Below are positions 36,701 to 43,603 of a stretch of DNA of 64,000 bases, in pieces. Under the pieces are notes generated by a model. That model was not told the DNA's origin. It made no database searches and was given only the letters and a program-made list of their open reading frames with translations. Every line of letters starts with the position of its first letter. Positions within the stretch are counted from its first letter, which is position 1. A program made the position numbers and the translations under genes. Origin of the DNA: Luteimonas suaedae (GTDB taxonomy: Bacteria > Pseudomonadota > Gammaproteobacteria > Xanthomonadales > Xanthomonadaceae); the NCBI RefSeq assembly GCF_008312895.1, contig NZ_VSSP01000002.1, forward strand, positions 248,001 to 312,000. The letters run 5' to 3'.

Positions 36701-36943
36701 GCGTTCCGCCTTGCCTCCGCTTGCCGGCAGGCGCCACAGCACGCCCTGCAGATCCATGACGATCGCCTGCCCGTCCGGCGACACCGTCGCCGCGAGATTG
36801 GTGCCTTCGTCGACCGTGACGACCTGCGGCGTTCCATCGTGGGCGGCCGGGTCATCCGCCGTTGCTGCCCCGAATGCGGCGAACGCCGCACACACGACCG
36901 CCCCCGCGACGACTGCGCGCAGGGCCGCTGACGAGTGTTTCAT
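33794..36943 (-). CDS. TolB-like propeller/amidohydrolase fusion, exported
   Basis: A 1049-residue protein: signal peptide (MKHSSAALRAVVAGAVVCAAFAAFGAATA), then about 620 residues of PD40/TolB-like WD repeats (many copies of W/YSPDG-x-x-I/LAF, such as WSPDGERIAYSS and FSPDGATIAFAS), then an amidohydrolase domain with VLPGLWESHTHEW (HxH metal ligands, about residue 685), NMDGMTHLS and VLAGTDSPLDNPAVAL (Asp ligand). A His-rich tail (HDDAHWWHDPELWQGPHEH) ends it. GAGGAG six bases before ATG fixes the start. Probably a periplasmic metal-dependent hydrolase of cyclic amides or peptides. Confidence 0.9.
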   Translation of the reverse strand: MKHSSAALRAVVAGAVVCAAFAAFGAATADDPAAHDGTPQVVTVDEGTNLAATVSPDGQAIVMDLQGVLWRLPASGGKAERITDSLLEPARPDWSPAQDLIAFQAFRDGNFNIWTVRSDGEGLQRLTSGHGDHRDPRFSPDGATIAFASDRAFGGSYDIWTVDRDGGEPARITDDDTIEEFEPAWSPDGTRLAFVSGTSASGTKIEAVTLATGERSTLVTAPEGAQLFAPSWSPDGATLAYVQLQNNVSRLMVAGQPVGEATDVFPFPARWLTADTLLYTGDGGIRTVRADGSGSTRIPFEADIRFERSDYPRKRSVFDSPARHPAKGIVGPALSPDGTQLTFQALNQIWVARIGGKPRALTDDSYYKADPAWSPDGERIAYSSDKAGTQDLYVHDLATGDEQRVTSLPGAEVSAAWSPGGNRIAFQDETGATQIVELSTGNVTPLIPSLFAPGKPSWSANGNTVSIAALKPYSRRFREGTSQILTADVASGELQYWEPAPFKSLSTRGEDGPVYSPDGSALAFVMESALWTMPVDGDGYPAGPARQLTSEVTDAPTWSGDSRKLLYLSNGRLRMVSRDGGRPEHVPLRLGWQQERNNGRTIIHAGRLWDGRGPEVQTNVDITVVNSRIVHVQPHRDAAHVAGRGHGTEFVDASQYTVLPGLWESHTHEWISGKFFGARLGRLWLAYGVTSLQSVGDPVYRAVETREAYASGQRVGPRFFASGEAIDGERVYYNFMRPVTGGDRQLARELQRADALDYDMLKTYVRLPHEDQALSAEFAHEQMGVWAASHYMLPGLALNMDGMTHLSATSRLGFAYTRSLTGATYGDVVDLLAASRMFVISTTFNPSLYAEDPEMVEDPRLLALNPPWEQAALRAKRDLAVGTDQSISLERLRREEETLAAVLAGGGSVLAGTDSPLDNPAVALHLNLRAQVKYGMAPWQALQSATLRPAQEFGVAGSLGSVERGKLADLVFVAGDPLQDIADLANVQAVMKNGRMYGIEELMAPFASTEARRAAAADSAAPAATHAASRHDDAHWWHDPELWQGPHEH

Positions 36944-37132
36944 GACATCTCCTCGTAGCCAGGCGCCGGGAGCCGTCGACGATGCGACGATCTCCAGCGG
37001 CGCGAACCCCTGCAGGGACACGCTTCCACACGCCGCTACGCCGATTCAATTCGACGTTGGTCGATACGTGACACGGTTGCGGCCTGAATGCAGTGAAGCG
37101 GCAGATGATGCAAAGTCGCGCGGGGTGGCGCC

Positions 37133-38290
37133 TCAGTCCTTCATCGCTGCGATGAAGATTCGCGCCAGCGCATCGGGGGACGTGCGCAGGACCGTCGGGT
37201 TCACCTGCATCGCCAGCACGCCCGACTCCGGGTGGGCGTAAGGCAGGATGACGCCCCTTCTCCGCAAGCGCGCCGTCCACTCATCCGGCGCCACGCCGGA
37301 CACTGTCAGCAGGAAGCGGCTGGTGCCGTTCGGCGGCTTGCTCGCCTCGAAGCGGCCGTCCGCCTGCAGCAGCGCGATCAACCGGTCCGTGGCCTGCCAT
37401 GCGTTGGCGTAGTCCTCCTCGTAGCGCTCCGCGTACCGCCCGACCGGGGCGACCTGCGGCCACGCTTGCGGCAACGCGCCGCCGAACATCCGCCGCAGAT
37501 GGAACAGTCCGTCGATGAAACCGGCATTGCCGGCCAGGATTGCACCGGACGCACCGTTGAAATGCTTCCACAGCGACACGTACACGGTGTCGAACAGCGC
37601 GGCATGGTCCCGCAAGCTCCTGCCCGAATGGAACGGCAGATTGAACATCCGCGCACCGTCCAGGTGCAGGCGAATGCCCTGCTCGCGCGCGTAGCCGCAG
37701 ATGTGCTCCAGCTCGCCGAACTCGACCATCTCGTGGCCGTTACGTCGCACCGGGTTCTCGATGGACAGCACCCCCACCTTCGTCTCGACCCGGCCGCCGG
37801 CCGAGCGCTCGATCCAGCGCCTGACCTCCGCAAGCTCGATCGTGCTGCGTCCCTGGGCGAGCGGGATCAGGTTCAAGCCGCTCAGCGTCTCGGCGCAGTC
37901 GCCGCTGTCGTTGTAAAGATGGCTCTCTGCCTGGACCAGCACACGGCGGTCGTTGCCGGCCAGCTTCCTGACGGCCAGATGGTTGGCCAGGGTGCCGGTC
38001 GGCACGAACATCGCCGCCTCCTTGCCCAGCAGCTGCGCGAACTGCCGCTCCCGCGCCGTGACCAGCCCGCCCAGCGAGTAGTAGTCGGGCTCCAGATCCC
38101 GACCCTTCGTCGCTTCGTCCAACAGCAAGGCGTACTCGCGAGGACTGAGCCCGAGTCCGTCCGAGACGAAGTTGACGGACTTGAACAACCCGGACGCGGC
38201 ATCAGCCCCCGCGTCCGTTCCACCTGCCTGCGCAAGCACCGGCATCGCTGCCGCCAATCCACCCGCGGCCAGGAACTTTCGTCGATCCAT
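37133..38290 (-). CDS. Threonine aldolase-like PLP enzyme with Tat signal
   Basis: A 385-residue aminotransferase-fold enzyme of the beta-eliminating lyase/threonine aldolase type. MDRRKFLAAGGLAAAMPVLAQAG is a twin-arginine signal. The PLP lysine is probably in SLWKHFNGASGAILAG (about residue 245), with RLHLDGARMFNL supplying the Asp/Arg that hold the cofactor. Aldolases of this family cleave threonine to glycine and acetaldehyde in the cytoplasm, so an exported form is unusual and its substrate is unknown. Its start lies just beyond the truncated end of the attC cluster; whether it belongs to the array is unclear. Confidence 0.85.
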   Translation of the reverse strand: MDRRKFLAAGGLAAAMPVLAQAGGTDAGADAASGLFKSVNFVSDGLGLSPREYALLLDEATKGRDLEPDYYSLGGLVTARERQFAQLLGKEAAMFVPTGTLANHLAVRKLAGNDRRVLVQAESHLYNDSGDCAETLSGLNLIPLAQGRSTIELAEVRRWIERSAGGRVETKVGVLSIENPVRRNGHEMVEFGELEHICGYAREQGIRLHLDGARMFNLPFHSGRSLRDHAALFDTVYVSLWKHFNGASGAILAGNAGFIDGLFHLRRMFGGALPQAWPQVAPVGRYAERYEEDYANAWQATDRLIALLQADGRFEASKPPNGTSRFLLTVSGVAPDEWTARLRRRGVILPYAHPESGVLAMQVNPTVLRTSPDALARIFIAAMKD

Positions 38291-38303
38291 AGCGCATCCC
38301 TAA

Positions 38304-38329
38304 TCTCGGCTTGAATGCACGGCCAGGGC
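38304..38329 (-). repeat. Truncated attC-like half-site at the array end
   Basis: Directly after the last cassette's stop codon the minus strand reads GCATTCAAGCCGAG, the left half (L'' region) of an attC site. The right half is missing. It marks the distal boundary of the array, next to the threonine aldolase-like gene. Confidence 0.55.
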
Positions 38330-38677
38330 TCACGCCCGCGATGTGAAACATGTACGGAACCCGGCGAACGCGAAAGTTGCCAGGAACTGCAGAAGACAGT
38401 ACCAACCCATGGCCGCTGACCAGAAGCCTAGTGGATCGCCCACCCGGCTGATGTAGTACCCGCACCTGCGGCCAATGCAATGGATCATGTCGCCTTGTAG
38501 ATCGGAGATGGCGGCGTAAGCTACCGAGGCACAGAGGAGCAGCACGGCCAGACTTCCGACAAAACGAATGGTAGGACCAACCTTCGGCGGACCGAAGGTC
38601 TGGTACAGGCGTCTTGATGCCGGGACGGCAACCGCAGCCATGACTCCGCATAGAAGAACCGTGAGTGCGACGACCAT
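38330..38677 (-). CDS. Small membrane protein, cassette gene
   Basis: A 115-residue protein with three hydrophobic segments (MVVALTVLLCGVMAAVAVPA, FVGSLAVLLLCASVAYAAI, MGWYCLLQFLATFAFAGF) and a Cys-containing loop (HCIGRRCGYYISRVGDP). No family recognised. It lies between an attC-like site and a truncated half-site, so it is the last cassette of the array. The start ATG has only a weak ribosome binding site. Confidence 0.6.
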   Translation of the reverse strand: MVVALTVLLCGVMAAVAVPASRRLYQTFGPPKVGPTIRFVGSLAVLLLCASVAYAAISDLQGDMIHCIGRRCGYYISRVGDPLGFWSAAMGWYCLLQFLATFAFAGFRTCFTSRA

Positions 38678-38687
38678 GTCCAGTGAG

Positions 38688-38748
38688 TCCCAGCGCCTGA
38701 GTTGAGCCGAACCGCGAAACGGCTTTCGGAGGGAATGAATTGTCCGGC
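38688..38748 (-). repeat. attC-like site between the two small membrane-protein cassettes
   Basis: On the minus strand: GGACAATTCATTCCCTCCGA, a central AGCCGTTTCGCGGTT, then CGGCTCAACTCAGGCGCTGG. The L boxes and centre fit attC well; the outer 7-mers (GCCGGAC, GCTGGGA) are degenerate. It begins two bases after the upstream gene's stop codon. Confidence 0.7.
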
Positions 38749-38751
38749 CGA

Positions 38752-39036
38752 TCAGTCGCCTATGAGTGCGGCCATCGAGAACACAGCTGCGAGTGCCGCG
38801 CTGGGGACGCTTAGAGCCAAGGCCAGCCCCGCAGCCAATCGGCCATTGCCACCTCGCAGAGCATGAACAGCATGGCCCCCCGCAAGCACGGATCCAGTCA
38901 GCCACGCGATGGGAATGAGCCGCACGATACCAGGCGGGAACGATTCTGTACTGAGGTACGCGAAGTAGGCAACGCCTACAGCGGACGAGCTCACCACGAG
39001 GAGAAGAGCTCGCATTCCCTGCGAAAGGCTTTTCAC
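38752..39036 (-). CDS. Small three-helix membrane protein, cassette gene
   Basis: A 94-residue protein of three hydrophobic helices (LLLVVSSSAVGVAYFAYL, IVRLIPIAWLTGSVLAGG, LAAGLALALSVPSAALAAVFSMAAL). It starts with GTG, with GGGAG about ten bases upstream. No family recognised. It is bounded by attC-like sites on both sides, which is the standard single-gene cassette layout. Confidence 0.6.
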   Translation of the reverse strand: MKSLSQGMRALLLVVSSSAVGVAYFAYLSTESFPPGIVRLIPIAWLTGSVLAGGHAVHALRGGNGRLAAGLALALSVPSAALAAVFSMAALIGD

Positions 39037-39054
39037 GATGGACGCTCCCTCGGG

Positions 39055-39107
39055 GCCTAGCGTTCCGGTTCAGCGGCGGCGCGCCATCCGCTGCAACCGA
39101 GTTTGGT
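39055..39107 (-). repeat. attC-like site with extrahelical base, downstream of DUF899
   Basis: On the minus strand ACTCGGTTGCAGCGG pairs with CCGCTGAACCGGA to form a stem that leaves one unpaired G on the left strand, as required of a folded attC recognised by IntI. The ends read ACCAAAC (R'') and GCTAGGC (R'). Length 53 bases. Confidence 0.75.
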
Positions 39108-39195
39108 GGGCGGCGCAGGTCAACCAATCCACGAGGTGATCCACCAGAGGCACACCCGGGACCTCCCTTCAGGCATCCACCACGTCACGCTTGGT

Positions 39196-39915
39196 TCACT
39201 GCTTGCCGTACTCGTCATGGCGACGCCACCACGCTTGAGCGAACTCGAGCCCCTCCTCATTCCTGCCCCACGGGGCGAGGTCGAGGAACTGATAGACCCC
39301 CATCAAGGCCTCGGTCCCACGGGCGTAGGTGGAGTAGGTATGGTAGACGGCGCCGTCCTGGAGCGCGAAGACGCTCATGCCCTCCTTCTGCGGCTCGACC
39401 TTGTCGACATGCCGGTAGTTGTAGTCGGCGCCTGTTCTCTGTTGCTCCTCGGTGAAGGCGGCGCCGAAGTCGTATCTGAAGTCGCTTCCGAGCGACGAAA
39501 CCCAGGGAAATCGCCAGCCCATTTGACCCTTGTAGTCTTGGAGCTCCGGCAACGGGGCGATCGACTCGCAAACAAAACTGATGTCGCGGCCGTTCAAGTG
39601 GGCGTCGACGCCATCGAAGTGATCGGCAATCAGCGAACACGCGGTGCATCCGCGGCGCTCGTCGGTGAGCCGGAATCCGTAGCCGAACATGAAGTGATAG
39701 ACGAGGAGCTGCGAGCGCCCTTGAAAGAGATCGGCCAATGACGCGCTGCCATTGTCCGTCTCGAATCGATACTCCTTGTCTATCCGCACCCACGGCAGCT
39801 CCTGGCGCTGCCGCGCCACTTCGTCGCTGCGCCGCATGAGCTCCTTCTCCGCCGCGAGCAGCTCGAGCCGCGCCACGAGCCACTCTTCGCGTGTTCCGGT
39901 CTTGTGCTGTCTCAT
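39196..39915 (-). CDS. DUF899-family thioredoxin-like protein, cassette gene
   Basis: A 239-residue protein of the DUF899 family: EEWLVARLELLAAEKELMRRSDEVARQRQELPWVRIDKEYRFET, LADLFQGRSQLLVYHFMFG, then a Cys in DERRGCTACSLIADHFDG (CxxC) and a C-terminal VFALQDGAVYHTYSTYARGTEALMGVYQFLDLAPWGRNE. The fold is thioredoxin-like. DUF899 genes are frequent integron passengers. There is no attC between this gene and the GNAT gene before it (40 bases apart), so the two form one two-gene cassette. Confidence 0.88.
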   Translation of the reverse strand: MRQHKTGTREEWLVARLELLAAEKELMRRSDEVARQRQELPWVRIDKEYRFETDNGSASLADLFQGRSQLLVYHFMFGYGFRLTDERRGCTACSLIADHFDGVDAHLNGRDISFVCESIAPLPELQDYKGQMGWRFPWVSSLGSDFRYDFGAAFTEEQQRTGADYNYRHVDKVEPQKEGMSVFALQDGAVYHTYSTYARGTEALMGVYQFLDLAPWGRNEEGLEFAQAWWRRHDEYGKQ

Positions 39916-39955
39916 GCTACCTGTCTCCACCTTCTGGGGATATGACGCTGTCTCG

Positions 39956-40540
39956 TCAGCGCGGTTCGCGAAGCATCGGAAAGATGGGCGGCGACGTTCC
40001 CACCTGAATGCTGCCCAGCAACTCAAATCCGTACCTTTCATAGAGCGGAATATTCGCGGGGTTGCTGGATTCGAGATAAGCCGGCGTGCCGTCACGATCG
40101 CACGGGACAAGAGCGTGTTGCATCAACGCCGCGCCGCACCCTTTGCCCTGTCGAAGCGGATCGACCCCGATGAACGGCAAGAACCAGTGCGGCTCTTTCG
40201 GATGGTAGCGCGCCATTTGTTCGAGTACGGCAAAGAGGTCCTTTTGGACTGGTGCGTACGCGGTGCGTTGCAGCAGATCGATCAGCCGATCTTCGTCAGG
40301 GCCAACCTCGGGCGGAAGCCACATTGCCGCGCCTGTGTAGCCGTCAGCGTAGTAGGCGCTCCCGTGGGCAAACGCCTTGCCCCCGAGTTCCTTGACGAAG
40401 TCGGGGAAATGACCCAGATATTGCTGTGGATCCGGCCAGGTCCAACGCGCCGCTGGATCCGCGCTGAACGCCAAGACCATCACGGCAATCACCGATGCTT
40501 CATCGGACGCCGTAGCGGTCTCGATTTTCTGCTCTGCCAT
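39956..40540 (-). CDS. GNAT-family N-acetyltransferase, cassette gene
   Basis: A 194-residue acetyltransferase. The acetyl-CoA binding motif is in VDPLRQGKGCGAALMQHAL (Q/RxxGxG/A, about residues 127-145), and SSNPANIPLYERYGFELLG is the typical motif B end. Substrate unknown; family members acetylate small molecules, amino acids or drugs. GGAGGTCGACC precedes the ATG, resembling the ribosome binding sites of the neighbouring cassette genes. Confidence 0.88.
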   Translation of the reverse strand: MAEQKIETATASDEASVIAVMVLAFSADPAARWTWPDPQQYLGHFPDFVKELGGKAFAHGSAYYADGYTGAAMWLPPEVGPDEDRLIDLLQRTAYAPVQKDLFAVLEQMARYHPKEPHWFLPFIGVDPLRQGKGCGAALMQHALVPCDRDGTPAYLESSNPANIPLYERYGFELLGSIQVGTSPPIFPMLREPR

Positions 40541-40576
40541 GGTCGACCTCCGAGGGAAAACCTCTGGGACTTTGAA

Positions 40577-40636
40577 GCCAAACGCCTCAACTAAGCCGAC
40601 CCGTGAATCGGGTTCGGCTGGAATGAATGGCTAGGC
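40577..40636 (-). repeat. attC-like site between cupin and GNAT cassettes
   Basis: A 60-base site. On the minus strand it reads GCCTAGC (R'') CATTCATTCCAGCCG (L''), centre AACCCGATTCACGGGT, CGGCTTAGTTGAGGC (L') and GTTTGGC (R'). The cassette leader and GGAGG follow. L'' and L' pair across a short hairpin. Confidence 0.85.
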
Positions 40637-40642
40637 GGCCGC

Positions 40643-41101
40643 CTAGGAATCCGTTTCAGGGACGAAGCGCCCATCTCGTTGTCCGGACCACACGATGTGA
40701 ACCAGGCATTCGTCCACCAGACACAGATCGCTATGGGCCTCGCCGCCAGGCTGGAACCAATAACTCCCTGGCTTCAACGGCTTGGCGCTATCTTCAGCTT
40801 GCCCTTCACTCAAATGCTTCATGGTGCCGTGGATGACAACAAGCTGATAATCAGCGGTGTGAACATGCGGTGCGCCACCCCCGTTCTTGAGCTTCATCAG
40901 CATCGTCGATGGGCCAATTGCTGGATCGCCTCGTAAAATGGCGATCTGCGTCCCATTTGGTCTCGCAGGATCACTCGGTACAAAGCGTGCGGCTTCTATC
41001 GGGACAATGATCATGCCGTCGCTCTGCGGCCTGGCAAGGGACGGTACGCATACGACCAATAGGCCAGCCAGACCGACCAGTAGAATTCTTTCTGTGCGCA
41101 T
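40643..41101 (-). CDS. Secreted cupin-domain protein, cassette gene
   Basis: A 152-residue protein. MRTERILLVGLAGLLVVCVPSLA is a signal peptide; ATG at 41101 was chosen for it and for GGAGGTCACCG upstream. The cupin part has GGAPHVHTADYQLVVIHGTMKH (metal-binding His pair, about residues 80-95) and GSYWFQPGGEAHSDLCLVDECLVHIVW. It probably binds a metal in the periplasm; substrate unknown. attC-like sites flank it closely. Confidence 0.82.
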   Translation of the reverse strand: MRTERILLVGLAGLLVVCVPSLARPQSDGMIIVPIEAARFVPSDPARPNGTQIAILRGDPAIGPSTMLMKLKNGGGAPHVHTADYQLVVIHGTMKHLSEGQAEDSAKPLKPGSYWFQPGGEAHSDLCLVDECLVHIVWSGQRDGRFVPETDS

Positions 41102-41119
41102 CGGTGACCTCCATATGCC

Positions 41120-41179
41120 GTCTGACGCCTGAATCAAGATACCCCGCGGGGCGGCGTCGACTCGAATGAACGGTTAGAT
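41120..41179 (-). repeat. attC-like site between VOC and cupin cassettes
   Basis: The best site of the cluster, 60 bases. On the minus strand ATCTAAC is a perfect RYYYAAC R'' box, then GTTCATTCGAGTCGACG, a GC-rich centre, TTGATTCAGGC and GTCAGAC (R', one mismatch to GTTRRRY). It starts five bases after the upstream stop codon. Confidence 0.88.
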
Positions 41180-41184
41180 GGACC

Positions 41185-41556
41185 TCAGATCTGAGCCAGC
41201 ATCAAGACATAACCGTCTGGATCCTCAAGCCTGAACTCGCCGCCTGGCATGTAGAACGGATACTTGATCTCGCCAGGCTCATGGCCGAGCTCTGCCAAGG
41301 CGGCGTAAGTTTGCCTAATGTCGTCGTAGTACAGGTAGAAGAGTATGGCTTGCTGCGACGCATCAATCGGCCCCGACGCCAGTCCGATCATGAGATTGGC
41401 TTTCTCACTCTCTAGCCAAGCCCAGACAGGAACCCTTTGCCCGTCGGGAACGACACTATTTGACACGTGAAAGCCGAGGCTAGAGTAGAACTTGATGCTT
41501 CGCTCGACGTCGACGACATGGGCGAAGGCGACGAGCGATCTTGTTTGGGCTGCCAT
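41185..41556 (-). CDS. VOC (glyoxalase/bleomycin-resistance) family protein, cassette gene
   Basis: A 123-residue single-domain VOC protein: VAFAHVVDVERSIKFYSSLGFHVSN at the N terminus (first beta-alpha-beta unit, metal-ligand His) and GGEFRLEDPDGYVLMLAQI at the C terminus (Glu ligand). The family includes glyoxalases, dioxygenases and drug-binding resistance proteins; which applies is unknown. ATG at 41556 was chosen because GGAGGTCAC lies just upstream, directly after an attC-like R' box. Confidence 0.88.
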   Translation of the reverse strand: MAAQTRSLVAFAHVVDVERSIKFYSSLGFHVSNSVVPDGQRVPVWAWLESEKANLMIGLASGPIDASQQAILFYLYYDDIRQTYAALAELGHEPGEIKYPFYMPGGEFRLEDPDGYVLMLAQI

Positions 41557-41571
41557 GTGACCTCCAAGGCC

Positions 41572-41631
41572 CTCTAACGCCTGAATCAAGCCGACCCGAG
41601 AAGCGGGTTCCGTGCAGCCTCATTATTGGAC
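41572..41631 (-). repeat. attC-like site at the proximal end of the array
   Basis: A 60-base site. On the minus strand it reads GTCCAAT (R''), AATGAGGCTGCACGG, AACCCGCTTCTCGGGTCGGC, TTGATTCAGGC and GTTAGAG (R'). The left half is degenerate, so it may be the attC of a lost cassette. No cassette gene is left on its far side. Confidence 0.75.
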
Positions 41632-41909
41632 CCCTCGCGCTGGGCCACAGCCCCGACTTTGCTCCGACAAGCAAGATGCGTCAATCGCGTTTTTTCCGCT
41701 GGAACAGCAACTTGCCGCAAACGTCCGGCGCAAACGCCGCGCCGGCAGCAGCGATACCCGGCGAGAGGTCGGACTATCCGATAGGGCCGAACGGGAGCAG
41801 GTTGGCCCCGTTATTGATAGACGGCCTGCCGGACGATAATTCGCTTGCGCACGCCGGCCCGCCGGCAATCGATACACCTGCGCACGACGGTTGCGTATCC
41901 TTCCCGAGC

Positions 41910-42488
41910 ATGTCACCGGGCACCTGCTATCTCTATGTGCTGCCGCTGGCGGGTGAGGACCTGCTGAAGATCGGCATCGCGTCGGATCCGCTGGCCCGCG
42001 CGCAGGCGTTCTCGCGGCGCTATTACGAATCCTTCGATCTGTCGCGCAGCCTGCTGGTGGAGTTCGACAGCAGGCGGGAGGCACAGGCGCGCGAAACCGG
42101 GCTGCACCGCCGGCTGCGCGAATGGAACGCGCCGCAACCGATCACCGTGCCGCTGCGCGCCGCGGGCCGCACCGAGTGGTACCGCGGTGCCTATGCCGAG
42201 CTGGAGGCCGAAGTCGCCGCCGACCGCGCGCGCGGCCACGTCGTGCACCAGGCCACGCTGGACTGGTGGCGCCACCGCCTGCAGCGCGAACGCGACACGC
42301 TCTACGAGTGGGCTGCGCAACTGCAACGCGACGTCGAGGACGGATACGGCTCACCCGAGCGCATGCAACTGCTGGCCGATGCGCTGGATGCCTGGCCCGG
42401 CATGGGCCTGCCGCTGCACGACGCACTGCCGCCGGAACTGAAGCGCTGGTACGCCCGTTACCGCGCGGGCTGGCGCACCGGCCTGTAG
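41910..42488 (+). CDS. GIY-YIG nuclease-like domain protein
   Basis: A 192-residue protein. CYLYVLPLAGEDLLKIGIASDPLARAQAFSRRY fits the GIY-YIG core (YLYVL for GIY, LKIG for YIG, with Arg at about 31), and REAQARETGLHRRLREW gives the Glu-containing helix of the Mug113/T5orf172 type. The C-terminal half is helical and unrecognised. Such domains cut nucleic acids, but activity here is unproven. The 278-base stretch before it holds no recognised gene or integrase; an in-frame upstream extension looks non-coding. Confidence 0.65.
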   Translation: MSPGTCYLYVLPLAGEDLLKIGIASDPLARAQAFSRRYYESFDLSRSLLVEFDSRREAQARETGLHRRLREWNAPQPITVPLRAAGRTEWYRGAYAELEAEVAADRARGHVVHQATLDWWRHRLQRERDTLYEWAAQLQRDVEDGYGSPERMQLLADALDAWPGMGLPLHDALPPELKRWYARYRAGWRTGL

Positions 42489-42581
42489 GCGCGGCCGGCT
42501 GCCCGCCGCGGTGCCTTTCGCATCGTGTTGACGCCGCGGGCTTATGGTAGATCAGTGAAGCCCACACCGCGGCCACCACGC

Positions 42582-43493
42582 ATGATCGACGTCATCATCA
42601 TCGGCGGCGGCCCCGCGGGGCTGACCGCCGCCACCTACCTGCGACGCTTCCATCGTTCCTGCCTGCTGCTAGACGCCCGCGACAGCCGCGCGCGCTGGAT
42701 CCCGGAAAGCAACAATTGTCCCGGTTTCCCGCAGGGCGTCTCGGGCGAGGAACTGCTGCGGCGCATGCGCACGCAGGCGGAGACTTTCGGCACGCGGATC
42801 GAACACGCGCAAGTCGACGCCATCGTTGCCGTCGACGACGGCTTCGAGGTTGCCGCCGGCGAGCAACGCTGGCACGCGCGTCGCGTCATCCTCGCCACCG
42901 GGCTGAGCGACCGCCTGCCCGGCGGCGACTGGGTCGAACAGGCCGTGGCCTGCGGCGCCATGCGCTTGTGCTCGGTCTGTGATGCCTACGAGGTCAGCGA
43001 TCAGAGGATCGGCGTCTACGGACCGGCGGACGCCATCGGCGTCCACGCGCTGTTCCTGCGCGCCTACTCCGGCACGGTGTACGCACTGCCTTCCGACAGC
43101 GGCGACGGCGGCCAGTCCGCACGCGACGCGCGCGATGCCGGCGTGCAGTGGTGCGCCGGCGGCGGCAGCCTCGGATTCGGCGGCGACAAATGCAGTTACA
43201 CGCCGCCGGGCGGCGACCCGATCGTGCTCGACACCGTCTACCCGTACTTGGGCAGCGACACCAGTGCGGGGATCGCCGCAAAGGCCGGAGCCAGACTCGA
43301 CGATGATGGCGAGATCATCGTCGATGCCGACCAGCAGACGCGCCTGCCCGGCCTGTACGCCATCGGCGACGTGGTCAGCGGGCTCAACCAGATATCGGTC
43401 GCCGTCGGCCACGCCGCCATCGCGGCCACGCATGCGCACAACGCACTGCCGTTCGTCGCGCGCGGCGGTCGCGCCGCCGGTGCCGGTCCGTGA
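42582..43493 (+). CDS. NAD(P)/FAD-dependent oxidoreductase (thioredoxin reductase-like)
   Basis: A 303-residue flavoprotein. The FAD-binding motif is at the N terminus (VIIIGGGPAGLTAATYLRR), ATGLSDRLPG marks the central ATG loop, the redox-like CSVC lies at about residue 130, and GLYAIGDVVSGLNQISVAVGHAAIAA is the C-terminal FAD motif. The NADPH-binding motif in the middle (GVYGPADAIGVHALFLRAY) lacks the usual GxGxxA spacing, so electron donor use may differ. Start at the ATG giving the FAD motif at residue 3. Confidence 0.85.
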   Translation: MIDVIIIGGGPAGLTAATYLRRFHRSCLLLDARDSRARWIPESNNCPGFPQGVSGEELLRRMRTQAETFGTRIEHAQVDAIVAVDDGFEVAAGEQRWHARRVILATGLSDRLPGGDWVEQAVACGAMRLCSVCDAYEVSDQRIGVYGPADAIGVHALFLRAYSGTVYALPSDSGDGGQSARDARDAGVQWCAGGGSLGFGGDKCSYTPPGGDPIVLDTVYPYLGSDTSAGIAAKAGARLDDDGEIIVDADQQTRLPGLYAIGDVVSGLNQISVAVGHAAIAATHAHNALPFVARGGRAAGAGP

Positions 43494-43603
43494 ACCGGAC
43501 ATCATCGGCTGGACCGCATCGATCCTCCTGCCGAAAGGCCACCTCCGCATCGTCGTCACCCGCTGTGGCCTAGCCTCGGTGTTCCCCACGATGGAGTGCA
43601 CTG

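Larger units (their letters stand above)
38304..41631 (-). mobile_element. Integron cassette array without integrase (CALIN-like)
   Basis: Six small genes, all on the minus strand, are separated by attC-like sites, three of them exactly 60 bases long. Each full site has terminal 7-mers resembling RYYYAAC and GTTRRRY, inner L boxes such as TTCATTC and GATTCAGGC, and a hairpin-forming centre. Gene types (VOC, cupin, GNAT, DUF899, small membrane proteins) are common integron cargo, and GC content is visibly lower than around. No tyrosine recombinase occurs in the window: the expected upstream side (41.6-44 kb) holds a GIY-YIG-like gene instead. Confidence 0.85.

Noticed and set aside
36901..37132. 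Search for a small gene between the propeller-amidohydrolase and the threonine aldolase-like gene
   Set aside because: No frame with start, ribosome binding site and protein-like composition was found.
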